From NCBI RefSeq assembly GCF_017573545.1, contig NZ_JAGEOK010000036.1:1-64000 (forward strand): a DNA stretch of 64,000 nucleotides, given 5' to 3'. The notes beneath the pieces were generated by a model that was not told where the DNA came from, did not search any database, and worked only from the letters and a program-made list of their open reading frames with translations. Shown here piece by piece: positions 50,801-58,425 of this stretch. The translations under genes were made by a program, and so were the position numbers. This stretch comes from Actinomadura nitritigenes (GTDB taxonomy: Bacteria > Actinomycetota > Actinomycetes > Streptosporangiales > Streptosporangiaceae). Each line of letters opens with the position of its first letter. The first letter of the stretch is position 1.

Positions 50801-50864
50801 GACGGGCGTCGAGCTCGGGCTCCGGCGCGCCGTCCGGCTCGTTGGGTTCCGTTGAGTGGTTCAC
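47823..50864 (-). CDS. Large coiled-coil protein with degenerate helicase-like ends
   Basis: This 1013-residue protein has several regions. Residues 40-175 look like the front of a superfamily-1 AAA helicase (AGERTLLLAPTPEKAAELLD resembles motif Ia), but no G-x4-GK-S/T P-loop is present where one is expected. Residues 180-215 are Pro/Ser/Ala repeats. Residues 215-500 are acidic, Pro-rich low complexity containing four imperfect TRAEPLPGALADG-type repeats. Residues 520-910 are heptad-rich coiled coil. Residues 945-995 resemble a helicase segment (DADFLVGAVRAARWILVGPP). It may be an inactive helicase turned into a scaffold, or an unrelated coiled-coil protein. It starts at GTG 50864 and is not obviously in an operon. 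Confidence 0.7.
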   Translation of the reverse strand: MNHSTEPNEPDGAPEPELDARPDLETLPLTEAPAEETPALGVEEVSWGGPELVENVYAPLAEKYEHLQSGLEDDALGWTAQLDALRALRGGRVAGDWETLARLLVAPGTLEEPGALEETGAVRLVRTGDEAESVRALIADLKAAGERTLLLAPTPEKAAELLDAVQEAPEILTLLIETQPPRPPAPPSAPPSVPPAPSVPPSVPPSAPPAPAPVRPAGSDETLKLPTLPDEPPAATSAEPTVPAEPTAPEAVQPQEEATAAPVRDDFGSHGTVEFKPVTGLPDPGAGVTRAEPLPGALADGMPEAGAADATRAEPLPALAEDDLQSSADATRAEALPGPLADGEQPAVPERPEPGASADVPISAEATAAHALPGRPGDDAGVPSGGASAPDSTETLALPVQAAEEGSPGAAPAEAQHGEAGARPDVPTGGGAAEATLSDAPEDVVWETGAHSEGAAPAEDGSALSGQADEVYERMEGASEAAEAGAVGAALRAAGEGWPRAWRAEAGALRRGLMLLEQWPRDVEALAAVRADAAARKEALDAELARLASAIEEARDGAQSAEERAAEAEAEAERLVVVQREAEEELAGPRAEAERLQAIADAAGVEASELTRVADEAFARCMQLEQRAHEAQNELRDAQQVEASLKDELARAQAALPAAMEEADRLAAVDADASAEGHAAYYRLVSAESALAAVRRKMTLTQRLHVAAPPSNLRSVRAEVRARAREADEAAKRAQEAKDAAERAEAHRQGLATFVAESGPRLATAREAQERLTTELAWLATERETAGAEHQEQARRAAEAVDRATQAGLEARAAQQAARAIEERVEAARTGREEALAAMERARADTEAAVARAAEGRAELDRRGAEGQAETAAAEADVQAATETEARSREKVREVFGADPADDPEVFGEHRRAAMARIEELGGLLGGGEADGAALLPAADLVVGTPVGVGAAVPGERFGALVAVGVLDDADFLVGAVRAARWILVGPPGDEQPGHGTFARCAVAAPRLVEDGG
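49728..50000 (-). repeat. Imperfect protein-coding repeats (TRAEPLPG type)
   Basis: Within the coiled-coil protein gene, residues 289-301, 311-323, 331-343 and 367-379 repeat a 13-residue unit (TRAEPLPGALADG, TRAEPLPALAEDD, TRAEALPGPLADG, TAAHALPGRPGDD). Spacing is 20-22 residues for the first three. Confidence 0.8.
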
Positions 50865-50985
50865 CTACGCCATCCCGTCCCAGATCGACCCGGGGCCGTA
50901 TGTGTCCCCTTTTGCCCGCGTCTAACGTCTCACATGGAAACGATCACCCGTGGCCCGCGCGGAGGCGCGTGATGATCTTCACCGG

Positions 50986-52002
50986 TCAGTGCGGGTTGGT
51001 GGCGAGGAGCTCGGCCAGGAGGTCGTCGAGGGTGACGATCCCGGCGAACCCGCCCCGGTCGCCGTTGACGACGGCGAGCTGCGCGCGGGCGCGGCGCATC
51101 CGGCTGACGGCGTCGAGGACGGTGGTCTCCGCGGTGAGGGCCGGCGCCGGGTAGGCGAGCTCGCCGGCGGGCCGGTCGCCGTCCGGTTCGGTGATGGCGG
51201 CGCGGACGTGCACGATGCCGGTCGCGGTGCCGTCCGGGCCGCGGACGAGGAGGCGGCTGTGGCCGCTCGCGGTCGCGGTGCGGCGGATGTCGGCGGCGGA
51301 CGCGCCCGCGTCGATCGTGGTCACCGACGAGGCGGGGATGACCAGGTGCCGGACGGTGGCCTCGCGCGCGGAGATCGCGCGGCGGAGCAGCTCGTGGTCG
51401 TGGCGCCCGATGAGGCCGAGGCGGCGGGACTCGCCGACCAGGTGGCTGAGCCGGGCCGGGTCGGTGTGGCTGTCCAGCTCGTCGCGGGGCGTGACCCGGA
51501 CGAGCCGCAGGAGCCCGTTGGTCGTGGCGTTCAGCGCGGCGAGGATCGGCCGGGACACCTTCGCGAACCCGCGGAACGGCAGCGCGAGCAGGACCGCGGA
51601 GCGCTCCGGGTTCACGATGGCCCAGGACTTCGGCGCCATCTCGCCGACGACCATGTGCAGGAAGGTGATGACGCCGAGGGCGCAGGCGAGGGCGGCGGCC
51701 TTGGCGCCGGCCTCGGGGACGCCGATGGCGTGCAGGGGCGGTTCGAGGAGGTGCTCGAACGCGGGCTCGGTGACGATCGCGAGCCCCAGCGAGCACATCG
51801 TGATGCCGAACTGCGCGCCGGCGAGCATCAGCGACAGCTCGCGGACGCCCGCGACGGCCGCCGCGGCGGGGCGGCTGCCCTTGCCGGCGGCGCGTTCGAG
51901 CTGGGACCGGTTGGCGGCGACGAGCGCGAACTCCGACGCGACGAAGAAGCCGTTCCCGATCAGCAGCAGGACGGTGACGAGCAGGGAGGTCAGCGGGTCC
52001 AT
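50986..52002 (-). CDS. CNNM/CBS hemolysin-family transporter 1
   Basis: This 338-residue protein has an N-terminal CNNM (DUF21) membrane domain: LLIGNGFFVASEFALVAANR, MLAGAQFGITMCSLGLAIVT, VVGEMAPKSWAIVNPERSAV. Two cytoplasmic CBS motifs follow (VRHLVIPASSVTTIDAGASA, FAGIVTLDDLLAELL). A CorC_HlyC domain seems absent, so it is shorter than its neighbour. Such proteins are implicated in Mg2+/Co2+ efflux. ATG 52002 lies inside the end of the upstream paralogue (13-nt overlap), indicating coupled translation. Confidence 0.9.
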   Translation of the reverse strand: MDPLTSLLVTVLLLIGNGFFVASEFALVAANRSQLERAAGKGSRPAAAAVAGVRELSLMLAGAQFGITMCSLGLAIVTEPAFEHLLEPPLHAIGVPEAGAKAAALACALGVITFLHMVVGEMAPKSWAIVNPERSAVLLALPFRGFAKVSRPILAALNATTNGLLRLVRVTPRDELDSHTDPARLSHLVGESRRLGLIGRHDHELLRRAISAREATVRHLVIPASSVTTIDAGASAADIRRTATASGHSRLLVRGPDGTATGIVHVRAAITEPDGDRPAGELAYPAPALTAETTVLDAVSRMRRARAQLAVVNGDRGGFAGIVTLDDLLAELLATNPH

Positions 52003-53390
52003 GACACCTCCTCGGCGTCCGGGGACGGCGCGGCGGCGCACGGCGGGTCGGAGATCTCCGGCCGGCCGGACGGCGCCGGGGCCGCGGCGGTGCGGATCCG
52101 GATCTTCTCGGCGACGCGGCGGGCCACGCTGACGACCTCCAGCTCGGCGTGCCCGGACGCGCCGTCCAGGGCGACGGTGAGGCGGTCGCCGGGGCAGGGG
52201 AGGCGGCGCAGCTCGGCCATGACGAGGCCGCCGAGGGTGTCGTAGGCGTCGCCCTCGGGCAGGTCGAGGCCGGTGAGGCGGCCGACCTCGTCGATGCGCA
52301 TGCCGGCGTCGACCAGCCAGGACCCGTCGGGGCCGCTGGTCGGGGCGTCCTCGCGGGCGTCGGTCTCGTCGGCGATCTCGCCGACGAGCTCCTCGGCGAC
52401 GTCCTCGAAGGTGAGGATGCCGGCGAGGCCGCCGTACTCGTCGACGACGCAGGCGAACTCCTCGCCGGACTCGCGCATCCGCTCGATGACGCCGTACAGC
52501 GGCTGGCTGCCGGGGACGAGCAGCGCGGGCCGGGCGATCCTCCCGACCGGGGTGGACGGGTCGAGGGCGTCGTCGGCGACCTCGCGGACCCCGGCGACGC
52601 CGATGACGTCGTCGACCTCGCCGTCGTACACGGGGTAGGCGCTGTGCCCGGTCTCGCGGATCAGCGCGACGAGGTCGGCGGCGGGCGCGGTGGAGGGCAG
52701 CGTGCTGACCTGCGGGCGCGGGACCATGACCTCGTCGGCGGTGAGGTCGCCGAACGACAGGGCGCGGTCGAGGAGGCCGGACAGGTCCGCGGGCAGGTGG
52801 CCGGAGCTCTGCGACTTGCCGATGATGTCGCCGAGCTCCTCGAGGGTGGCGCCGCTGTGGAGCTCGTCGACGGGTTCGACGCCGACGAGGCGCAGCAGCC
52901 GCTCGGCGGCGCGGTCGAACAGCCGGATCAGCGGGCCCGCGACGGTCAGGTAGACGAGCGTGGACCCGGCCAGCGCGCGCGCCAGCGACTCGGCACGGGC
53001 CAGGGCGAGGTTCTTGGGGAACAGCTCGCCCAGCAGCATCTGGATCAGCGTGGCCAGCACGAACCCGGCGGCCAGCGCGATCGCGCCGGTGGCGCCCTCG
53101 GGCACGCCCGCGGCGTCCAGCAGCGGCCGGATCAGCTCGGCCAGGGCGGGCTTGGCGATGAACCCGACGACCAGCGTGGTCATCGTGATGCCGAGCTGCG
53201 CGCCCGACAGCATGAACGACAGCCGGCCGATGACCTTCACGGCCCGCCGGGCGGACGCGTCGCCGCGCGCGGCGGCCTGCTCGAGGGACGCGCGGTCGGC
53301 GGCGACGTAGGCGAATTCCTGGGCGACGAAGTATCCGGTGGCTGCGGTGAGAACGATCACCGCGAGCAGTCCCAGCGCCGCGCTCAGCAT
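51990..53390 (-). CDS. CNNM/CBS hemolysin-family transporter 2
   Basis: This 466-residue protein has a CNNM membrane domain (TGYFVAQEFAYVAADRASLE, MLSGAQLGITMTTLVVGFIA, LLGELFPKNLALARAESLAR), two CBS motifs (VMVPRPQVSTLPSTAPAADL, CVVDEYGGLAGILTFEDVAE) and a C-terminal CorC_HlyC domain (GSWLVDAGMRIDEVGRLTGL, YDTLGGLVMAELRRLPCPGD). The family is linked to divalent-cation handling. ATG 53390 lacks a clear ribosome-binding site. It heads a two-gene operon with its shorter paralogue. Confidence 0.92.
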   Translation of the reverse strand: MLSAALGLLAVIVLTAATGYFVAQEFAYVAADRASLEQAAARGDASARRAVKVIGRLSFMLSGAQLGITMTTLVVGFIAKPALAELIRPLLDAAGVPEGATGAIALAAGFVLATLIQMLLGELFPKNLALARAESLARALAGSTLVYLTVAGPLIRLFDRAAERLLRLVGVEPVDELHSGATLEELGDIIGKSQSSGHLPADLSGLLDRALSFGDLTADEVMVPRPQVSTLPSTAPAADLVALIRETGHSAYPVYDGEVDDVIGVAGVREVADDALDPSTPVGRIARPALLVPGSQPLYGVIERMRESGEEFACVVDEYGGLAGILTFEDVAEELVGEIADETDAREDAPTSGPDGSWLVDAGMRIDEVGRLTGLDLPEGDAYDTLGGLVMAELRRLPCPGDRLTVALDGASGHAELEVVSVARRVAEKIRIRTAAAPAPSGRPEISDPPCAAAPSPDAEEVSWTR

Positions 53391-53687
53391 GGGGCACCGG
53401 GTCTATGACTGGGGTCCGACACCGCGGACTCACCACTCCTTTCATCTGGGCCTACCTGCGTAACGCCGCCTCGGGCGGCGAGGTTCCCGGCGCACCAGGG
53501 TAAGGTCCCGCGCCGATCGTCCCACCGGCGCGGTGGCCTGTCCCGCGGGGACAGGCGCTTGTGTCGCCAAGTGTCACGGATCACACTTGTTGGAGAGAGC
53601 GTGCCCGATACTTGAGCGGTCCTTTGCTCCCAGGCCGCCGGAACGAGGGTGCGCACGGGGACCGAGAGAACCGAACGCGGGGCTGAG
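53391..53687. other. Divergent leader region, CNNM pair / PknG operon
   Basis: On the minus strand the CNNM leader contains a perfect hairpin CGCCGCC-CGA-GGCGGCG (about 53471-53487) and a weaker GTCCG/CGGAC hairpin near the start codon. No known riboswitch could be recognised by eye. On the plus strand a promoter for the PknG operon must lie here but is not distinctive. Confidence 0.35.
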
Positions 53688-54935
53688 GTGGACGAGAGCG
53701 GGGCCGGGGCCGCCGCGCCCATGAGCCGGGAGGGGGTCGACCATGCCCTCAGGACGCTCGGCGCGGAGCGGGAGCGGATCGCGGCGTCCCTGCTGGAGCT
53801 CGACGGCCACACCGGCGTCCGGCTGCTGAAGGGCGCCCGGCTCACCGGGGAGACGTGGCGGCGCTGGGAGAAGGTGGGAGCCAGGCTGACGCTGCTGTGG
53901 CAGGTCTTCGACGCCTACCAGCGGGTGCTGGACGCGGCGTGCGCGCTGCGCGGCCGGTCGCCGCGCCCGGACGTGCCGACGCTCGTGGAGCTCACCGGGA
54001 TGCTGTCGGGGCGGTCGGTGGAACTGCCGGACGGTGAGATCCCCCTCGAAGACCGGACGCTGCTCGGCCCGCAGGAGAAGCGCGCGACGCTGGACGAGGC
54101 GGTCGGGATGATGTCCGACGCGTTCGCCTTCGTGGCGAAGGAGGTCGCGGCGGCGGACGCGGCGTGGTCGGCGCTGCTGAAGCCGCTGGAGGAGGCGGAG
54201 GAGAGCTGGCAGCGGACGGCGCGGCTGGCGCACTCCCTCGACGGCACCCGGCATCCGGAGCTGGACCGGCTGGGCCGCGAGCTGACGGCGCTCGGCCGGC
54301 TGGTCCGCACCGATCCGCTGTCGCTGTGCCCCGGCGGCCGTCCCGATACCGTGCGGCTGGACCGGGTCCGCGCGTCGCTGCGGTCGATCGGCGACGAGCT
54401 GGCGGGGGTGGCGCGGCTCCGCGACGAGTACGCCGAGCTGGTCGCGGGCCTCGGCGAGGCGATCGAGCGGGTCGAGGACACCGAGCGGCGGGCCCGCGAG
54501 GCGCACGCGACGGTGCTGCTGAAGATCCACGCGCCGAACGTGCCGGCGCCGTCGCGGGGGCTCGGGGAAGGGCTGCGGGACCGGCTCGCCGCCCTGGAGC
54601 GGCTGCGGGAGGCGGGCCGCTGGGTGGAGATGGCGGGCCGGGTCGCGGCGCTGGAGAGCGCGGCGGCGCAGGCGCTGGAACGGGCGCGCGACGATCTGCG
54701 TCTCAGCGAGGGGCTCCTCGACCGGCGGGGCGAGCTGCGCGGGCGCCTGGAGGCGTACCGGGCGAAGGCGGCGCGGCTCGGCCTCGCCGAGGACGAGGCG
54801 CTCACGGCACTGCACGGGCGGGCCCGGGACGTGCTGTGGTCGGCGCCGTGCGACCTGCGCCGTGCGACCGCGCTGCTGGCCGAGTACCAGCGCGCGATCA
54901 GGGCGCGCGAGAACGACGGGACGGGGACCAGATGA
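53688..54935 (+). CDS. Helical protein, first gene of the PknG operon
   Basis: This protein of about 415 residues has no recognised family and is largely alpha-helical and charged: LRTLGAERERIAASLLELDG, RWEKVGARLTLLWQVFDAYQ, LRSIGDELAGVARLRDEYAE, EGLRDRLAALERLREAGRWV. Its stop overlaps the kinase start (ATGA), so it is produced together with PknG and may be a scaffold or substrate. GTG 53688 is preferred over GTG 53649. No transmembrane span or signal peptide is seen. Confidence 0.8.
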   Translation: MDESGAGAAAPMSREGVDHALRTLGAERERIAASLLELDGHTGVRLLKGARLTGETWRRWEKVGARLTLLWQVFDAYQRVLDAACALRGRSPRPDVPTLVELTGMLSGRSVELPDGEIPLEDRTLLGPQEKRATLDEAVGMMSDAFAFVAKEVAAADAAWSALLKPLEEAEESWQRTARLAHSLDGTRHPELDRLGRELTALGRLVRTDPLSLCPGGRPDTVRLDRVRASLRSIGDELAGVARLRDEYAELVAGLGEAIERVEDTERRAREAHATVLLKIHAPNVPAPSRGLGEGLRDRLAALERLREAGRWVEMAGRVAALESAAAQALERARDDLRLSEGLLDRRGELRGRLEAYRAKAARLGLAEDEALTALHGRARDVLWSAPCDLRRATALLAEYQRAIRARENDGTGTR

Positions 54936-57502
54936 CCCGATGCACCCAGCCCGGCTGCACCGGCGAGGTCGGCGAGGACGGCTTCTGCGACGTGTGCGGG
55001 ATGGCGCCCCTCGCGGAGCCGCCGCCCGCGGACCCGGGCGGCTCCGTGCCGGTGACCGGCCCGCCGTCCGCGCCGCCTGGGCCGGTGACCGGGCCATCGT
55101 CCGCGCCGCCGTCCGGGCCGGTGACCGGGGCGCCCGGCGGGCTCCCGGCCGGGCCGCCTTCCGGCAGGTCCGGGCCGGTCGTGCCGGTGGCGGCGGTCGC
55201 GCCGGCTCCGGTGACGGTGGTGAACGCGCCGGCGACGTCGGTCGAGCGGCCCGCGCCCCGGCCGGCCGGCGCTCCGGCGCCCGGGACGGGACCGTCCGGC
55301 CCGTCCGTTCCCTCGGGGACCCCCGGGTCGAGCGGGCCGGGCGGATCGGGCGGGCCGGGCGGGTCGCGCAGCGAGCCGACCGGCGGGTCCGGGAGTTCGG
55401 GCCGCACCGCGTCCCGCGGCGGGACGCGCGGGACGGGCTCCAGCGGGTCCGCGCGGCGCGGGATGCTCGGCGCCGGGCTGGTCGAGGTGCCGCCGGTCCC
55501 GTTCCGCGACCCCGCGTCCGCGATCATGGAGAACCCGGAGGTCCCGGAGAACCGGCGGTACTGCAGCCGGTGCGGCGAGAAGGTCGGCCGCGGCCGGGAC
55601 GGGCGGCCGGGCCGCACCGAGGGGTTCTGCGCGACCTGCGGGCACCGGTTCTCCTTCACCCCGAAGCTGAAGCCGGGCGAGCTGCTCGGCGGCCAGTACG
55701 AGGTGCTGGGCTGCCTCGCGCACGGCGGGCTCGGCTGGGTGTACCTGGCGCGCGACCACAACGTCAGCGAGCGGTGGGTGGTGCTGAAGGGCCTGCTGGA
55801 CACCGGCGACGCCGACTCCCTCGCCGCCGCGGCGGCCGAGCGGGCGTTCCTCGCCGAGGTCGAGCACCCCAACATCGTCAAGATCTACAACTTCGTGCGG
55901 CACGGCGACTCCGGCTACATCGTGATGGAGTACGTCGGCGGGCGCTCGCTCAAGGAGATCCTGCTCGCGCGCCGCGAGGAGGAGGGCGACCAGGCGGCGC
56001 TGCCGCTCGGGCAGGTGCTGGCCTACGGCCTGGAGGTGCTGAGCGCGCTCGGCTACCTGCACGGTGTCGGGCTGCTGTACTGCGACTTCAAGCCGGACAA
56101 CGCGATCCAGTCCGAGGAGCAGCTGAAGCTGATCGACCTCGGCGGCGTGCGGCGCGCGTTCGACGTGGACAGCCCCATCTTCGGCACCCCCGGCTACCAG
56201 GCGCCGGAGATCGGCTCGTCGGGCCCGTCGATCGTGTCGGACCTGTACACGGTCGGCCGGACCCTCGCCGTGCTGAGCTTCCCGTTCCGCGGCTACACGC
56301 GGCGGCATCTGCGCAGCCTGCCGCCGCGCGAGGAGGTGCCGCTGTTCCAGCGGCACGAGTCGTACCACCGGCTGCTGCGCCGGGCGACGCATCCCGATCC
56401 GGCGCGCCGGTTCCAGAGCGCGGCGGAGATGGCCGAGCAGCTGACCGGGGTGCTGCGCGAGGTGCTGTCGGCGGAGGACGGGAAGGCCCGCCCGGCGCCG
56501 TCGCCGCTGTTCGGCCCCGAGCAGCACACCGCCGGGACCGACATCATCGACCCCGATCCGGCGCGCGACGGCGCGACGCCGGTGCTGGCGCCGCTGGAGC
56601 CGGGCGCGGCGGCGATCGCGCTGCCCGTCCCGCTCGTGCACGGCTCGGACCCGGCCGCCGCGTTCCTCGCCGGGCTGACCGCCCGCGACCCGGGCGACCT
56701 CGCGGCGGCGCTGGCGGCCGCGCCGGTGGCGTCGCGGGAGGTGCGGTTCGCGCTGGTCCGGGTCCGGATCGAGCTGGGCGACCTGGACGTCGCCGCGCGG
56801 CTGCTGGGGGAGCTGGAGGCCGAGCAGCCCGACGACTGGCGGGTCGACTGGTACCGGGGCGCCCGAGCGCTGGCGGACGGCCGCGCCGCCGACGCCGCCG
56901 CCGTGTTCTCCGACCTGTACGACCTGATGCCGGGCGAGCAGGCGCCGAAGCTCGCGCTCGGCTTCTGCAAGGAGCTGCTGGGCGAGCACGTGGCCGCCGG
57001 GCGCTTCTACGCGACGGTCTGGCGCACCGACCCGACGCACGTCAGCGCCGCGTTCGGGCTGGCCCGCGCGTACCTGGCGGGCGGCGACCGGGGCAGCGCG
57101 GGACGCGTGCTGGACTCGGTGCCGCGCATCTCCAGCCACTACCTGGCCGCGCAGCTCGGCGCGATCGGCGCGGCGGTGCGGGGGCGTCCGGCCGGGGAGC
57201 TGAACGCGGCGGCGCTGGTGGACGCGGGGCGGCGGCTGCGGTCGCTCCGGCTGGACACCGAGCGGTACTCGGCGTTCGTGGCGGAGGTGCTGGAGGCCGC
57301 GCTCGGCTGGCTGCGCGCCGACCGGACCCCGGCGCAGCTGCGACCGGAAAAGGACATCCTCGGCATCCCGCTGGAAGAGCCTCGACTGCGGGCGAAGCTG
57401 GAGGAGACTTACCGGGTGCTCGCCAAGCTCGCGGACGGCCCGGGACACCGCCACGCGATGGTGAAGCGCGCCAACGCCGTCCGCCCGAGGACGCTGTTCT
57501 GA
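54932..57502 (+). CDS. pknG: PknG-family serine/threonine protein kinase
   Basis: This 856-residue protein starts with a zinc ribbon (Cys4, 9, 19, 22) and a Gly/Pro-rich linker (residues 30-175). A rubredoxin-like C-x2-C pair set follows (Cys211, 214, 233, 236). The kinase domain is at about 255-490: LAHGGLGWVYLARDHNVSER, Lys286 in WVVLKG, catalytic loop Y-C-D-F-K-P-D-N, D-L-G-G instead of D-F-G, and G-T-P-G-Y-Q-A-P-E. A C-terminal TPR region follows (about 575-856, LGDLDVAARLLGELEAEQPD). Mycobacterial PknG senses amino-acid supply through GlnH-GlnX and phosphorylates an FHA protein (GarA) to tune glutamate metabolism. The extra N-terminal ribbon is not in mycobacterial PknG as I know it. Confidence 0.95.
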   Translation: MTRCTQPGCTGEVGEDGFCDVCGMAPLAEPPPADPGGSVPVTGPPSAPPGPVTGPSSAPPSGPVTGAPGGLPAGPPSGRSGPVVPVAAVAPAPVTVVNAPATSVERPAPRPAGAPAPGTGPSGPSVPSGTPGSSGPGGSGGPGGSRSEPTGGSGSSGRTASRGGTRGTGSSGSARRGMLGAGLVEVPPVPFRDPASAIMENPEVPENRRYCSRCGEKVGRGRDGRPGRTEGFCATCGHRFSFTPKLKPGELLGGQYEVLGCLAHGGLGWVYLARDHNVSERWVVLKGLLDTGDADSLAAAAAERAFLAEVEHPNIVKIYNFVRHGDSGYIVMEYVGGRSLKEILLARREEEGDQAALPLGQVLAYGLEVLSALGYLHGVGLLYCDFKPDNAIQSEEQLKLIDLGGVRRAFDVDSPIFGTPGYQAPEIGSSGPSIVSDLYTVGRTLAVLSFPFRGYTRRHLRSLPPREEVPLFQRHESYHRLLRRATHPDPARRFQSAAEMAEQLTGVLREVLSAEDGKARPAPSPLFGPEQHTAGTDIIDPDPARDGATPVLAPLEPGAAAIALPVPLVHGSDPAAAFLAGLTARDPGDLAAALAAAPVASREVRFALVRVRIELGDLDVAARLLGELEAEQPDDWRVDWYRGARALADGRAADAAAVFSDLYDLMPGEQAPKLALGFCKELLGEHVAAGRFYATVWRTDPTHVSAAFGLARAYLAGGDRGSAGRVLDSVPRISSHYLAAQLGAIGAAVRGRPAGELNAAALVDAGRRLRSLRLDTERYSAFVAEVLEAALGWLRADRTPAQLRPEKDILGIPLEEPRLRAKLEETYRVLAKLADGPGHRHAMVKRANAVRPRTLF

Positions 57503-57504
57503 CG

Positions 57505-58425
57505 ATGAGCGGGCACGGGAACGCGGCGCGCGTGGACGCCGCCTGCCTCGACTGCGGGAGCTGGTCCGTCACGGCGGACGGGTTCTGCGAGCGGTGCGGG
57601 CTGCGGCAGCCGGGCGCCGACGAGCACGCCGAGGCGCACCTGGTGGTGGACGGGCGGCCCGCGCTGGGCGCCGGCATCAGCGATCCGGGGCTGCGCCGCG
57701 TCCACAACGAGGACGCGTTCGCGCTGGCGGCGCTGCCGCACGGGGCGTGCGGGGTCGTCTGCGACGGGGTCGCGACGGCGCCGGGGTCGCGGGAGGCGGC
57801 GCGGGCCGCGGCGCAGACGGCGTCGGCGGTGCTGCTCGACCGGATCGCGGCGGGCGCGGCCCCCGACGAGGCGACCCGGGAGGCCGCCGGGCGGGCGGGC
57901 GAGGCCGTCGCCGCCCTCGCCGACCCGGGCGAGCCCGGCCCGGCCTGCACGTTCGTCTCGGCGGTCGTGGCGGCGGACCGGGTCACAATCGCCTGGCTGG
58001 GCGACAGCCGCGCCTACTGGCTGTCGGCGGCGGGGTCGTTCCCGCTGACCACGGACGACTCGTGGGCGGTGCGGGCGGTCGCGCGCGGCGAGCTGACCGC
58101 CGACGAGGCCTGGACGGACCGCCGCGCGCACATGCTGACGGGGTGGATGGGCGCGGACGCGGGCGCGTTCGAGGCGCACCTCGCCGCGTTCGAGCCGGAC
58201 GGCCCGGGACTCGTGCTGATCTGCAGCGACGGGCTGTGGAACGATCTCCCGGACGCGGCGGCGCTGGCGTCGGTCGCGCTCGGCGGGGCGGGCGCGGAGG
58301 CCGGGCCGTTGGGGGCGGCGCGGCGGCTGGTGCGGGCGGCGCTGGACGCGGGGGGACACGACAACGTGACGGTGGTGGTCATCGAGTTCCCGCCGCCCGA
58401 CCCGACGAGGGAGCCCGGCAGATGA
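57505..58425 (+). CDS. PP2C-type protein phosphatase with N-terminal zinc ribbon
   Basis: This 306-residue protein has a zinc ribbon (Cys14, 17, 28, 31) and a PP2C catalytic domain from about residue 50: V-H-N-E-D-A, V-C-D-G-V (metal Asp), AWLGDSRAYWL, LICSDGLWNDLP, G-H-D-N-V-T. It removes Ser/Thr phosphates and should oppose PknG, encoded 2 nt upstream. Its stop overlaps the VWA gene start (ATGA). The conserved D-G-x-G motif reads D-G-V-A, a small departure. It is soluble, with no membrane anchor. Confidence 0.93.
   Translation: MSGHGNAARVDAACLDCGSWSVTADGFCERCGLRQPGADEHAEAHLVVDGRPALGAGISDPGLRRVHNEDAFALAALPHGACGVVCDGVATAPGSREAARAAAQTASAVLLDRIAAGAAPDEATREAAGRAGEAVAALADPGEPGPACTFVSAVVAADRVTIAWLGDSRAYWLSAAGSFPLTTDDSWAVRAVARGELTADEAWTDRRAHMLTGWMGADAGAFEAHLAAFEPDGPGLVLICSDGLWNDLPDAAALASVALGGAGAEAGPLGAARRLVRAALDAGGHDNVTVVVIEFPPPDPTREPGR

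Noticed and set aside
50986..53445. Single 819-codon frame joining both CNNM genes
   Set aside because: Only its last 338 codons match the family; the front is the wrong frame of the second CNNM gene, which has its own start at 53390.
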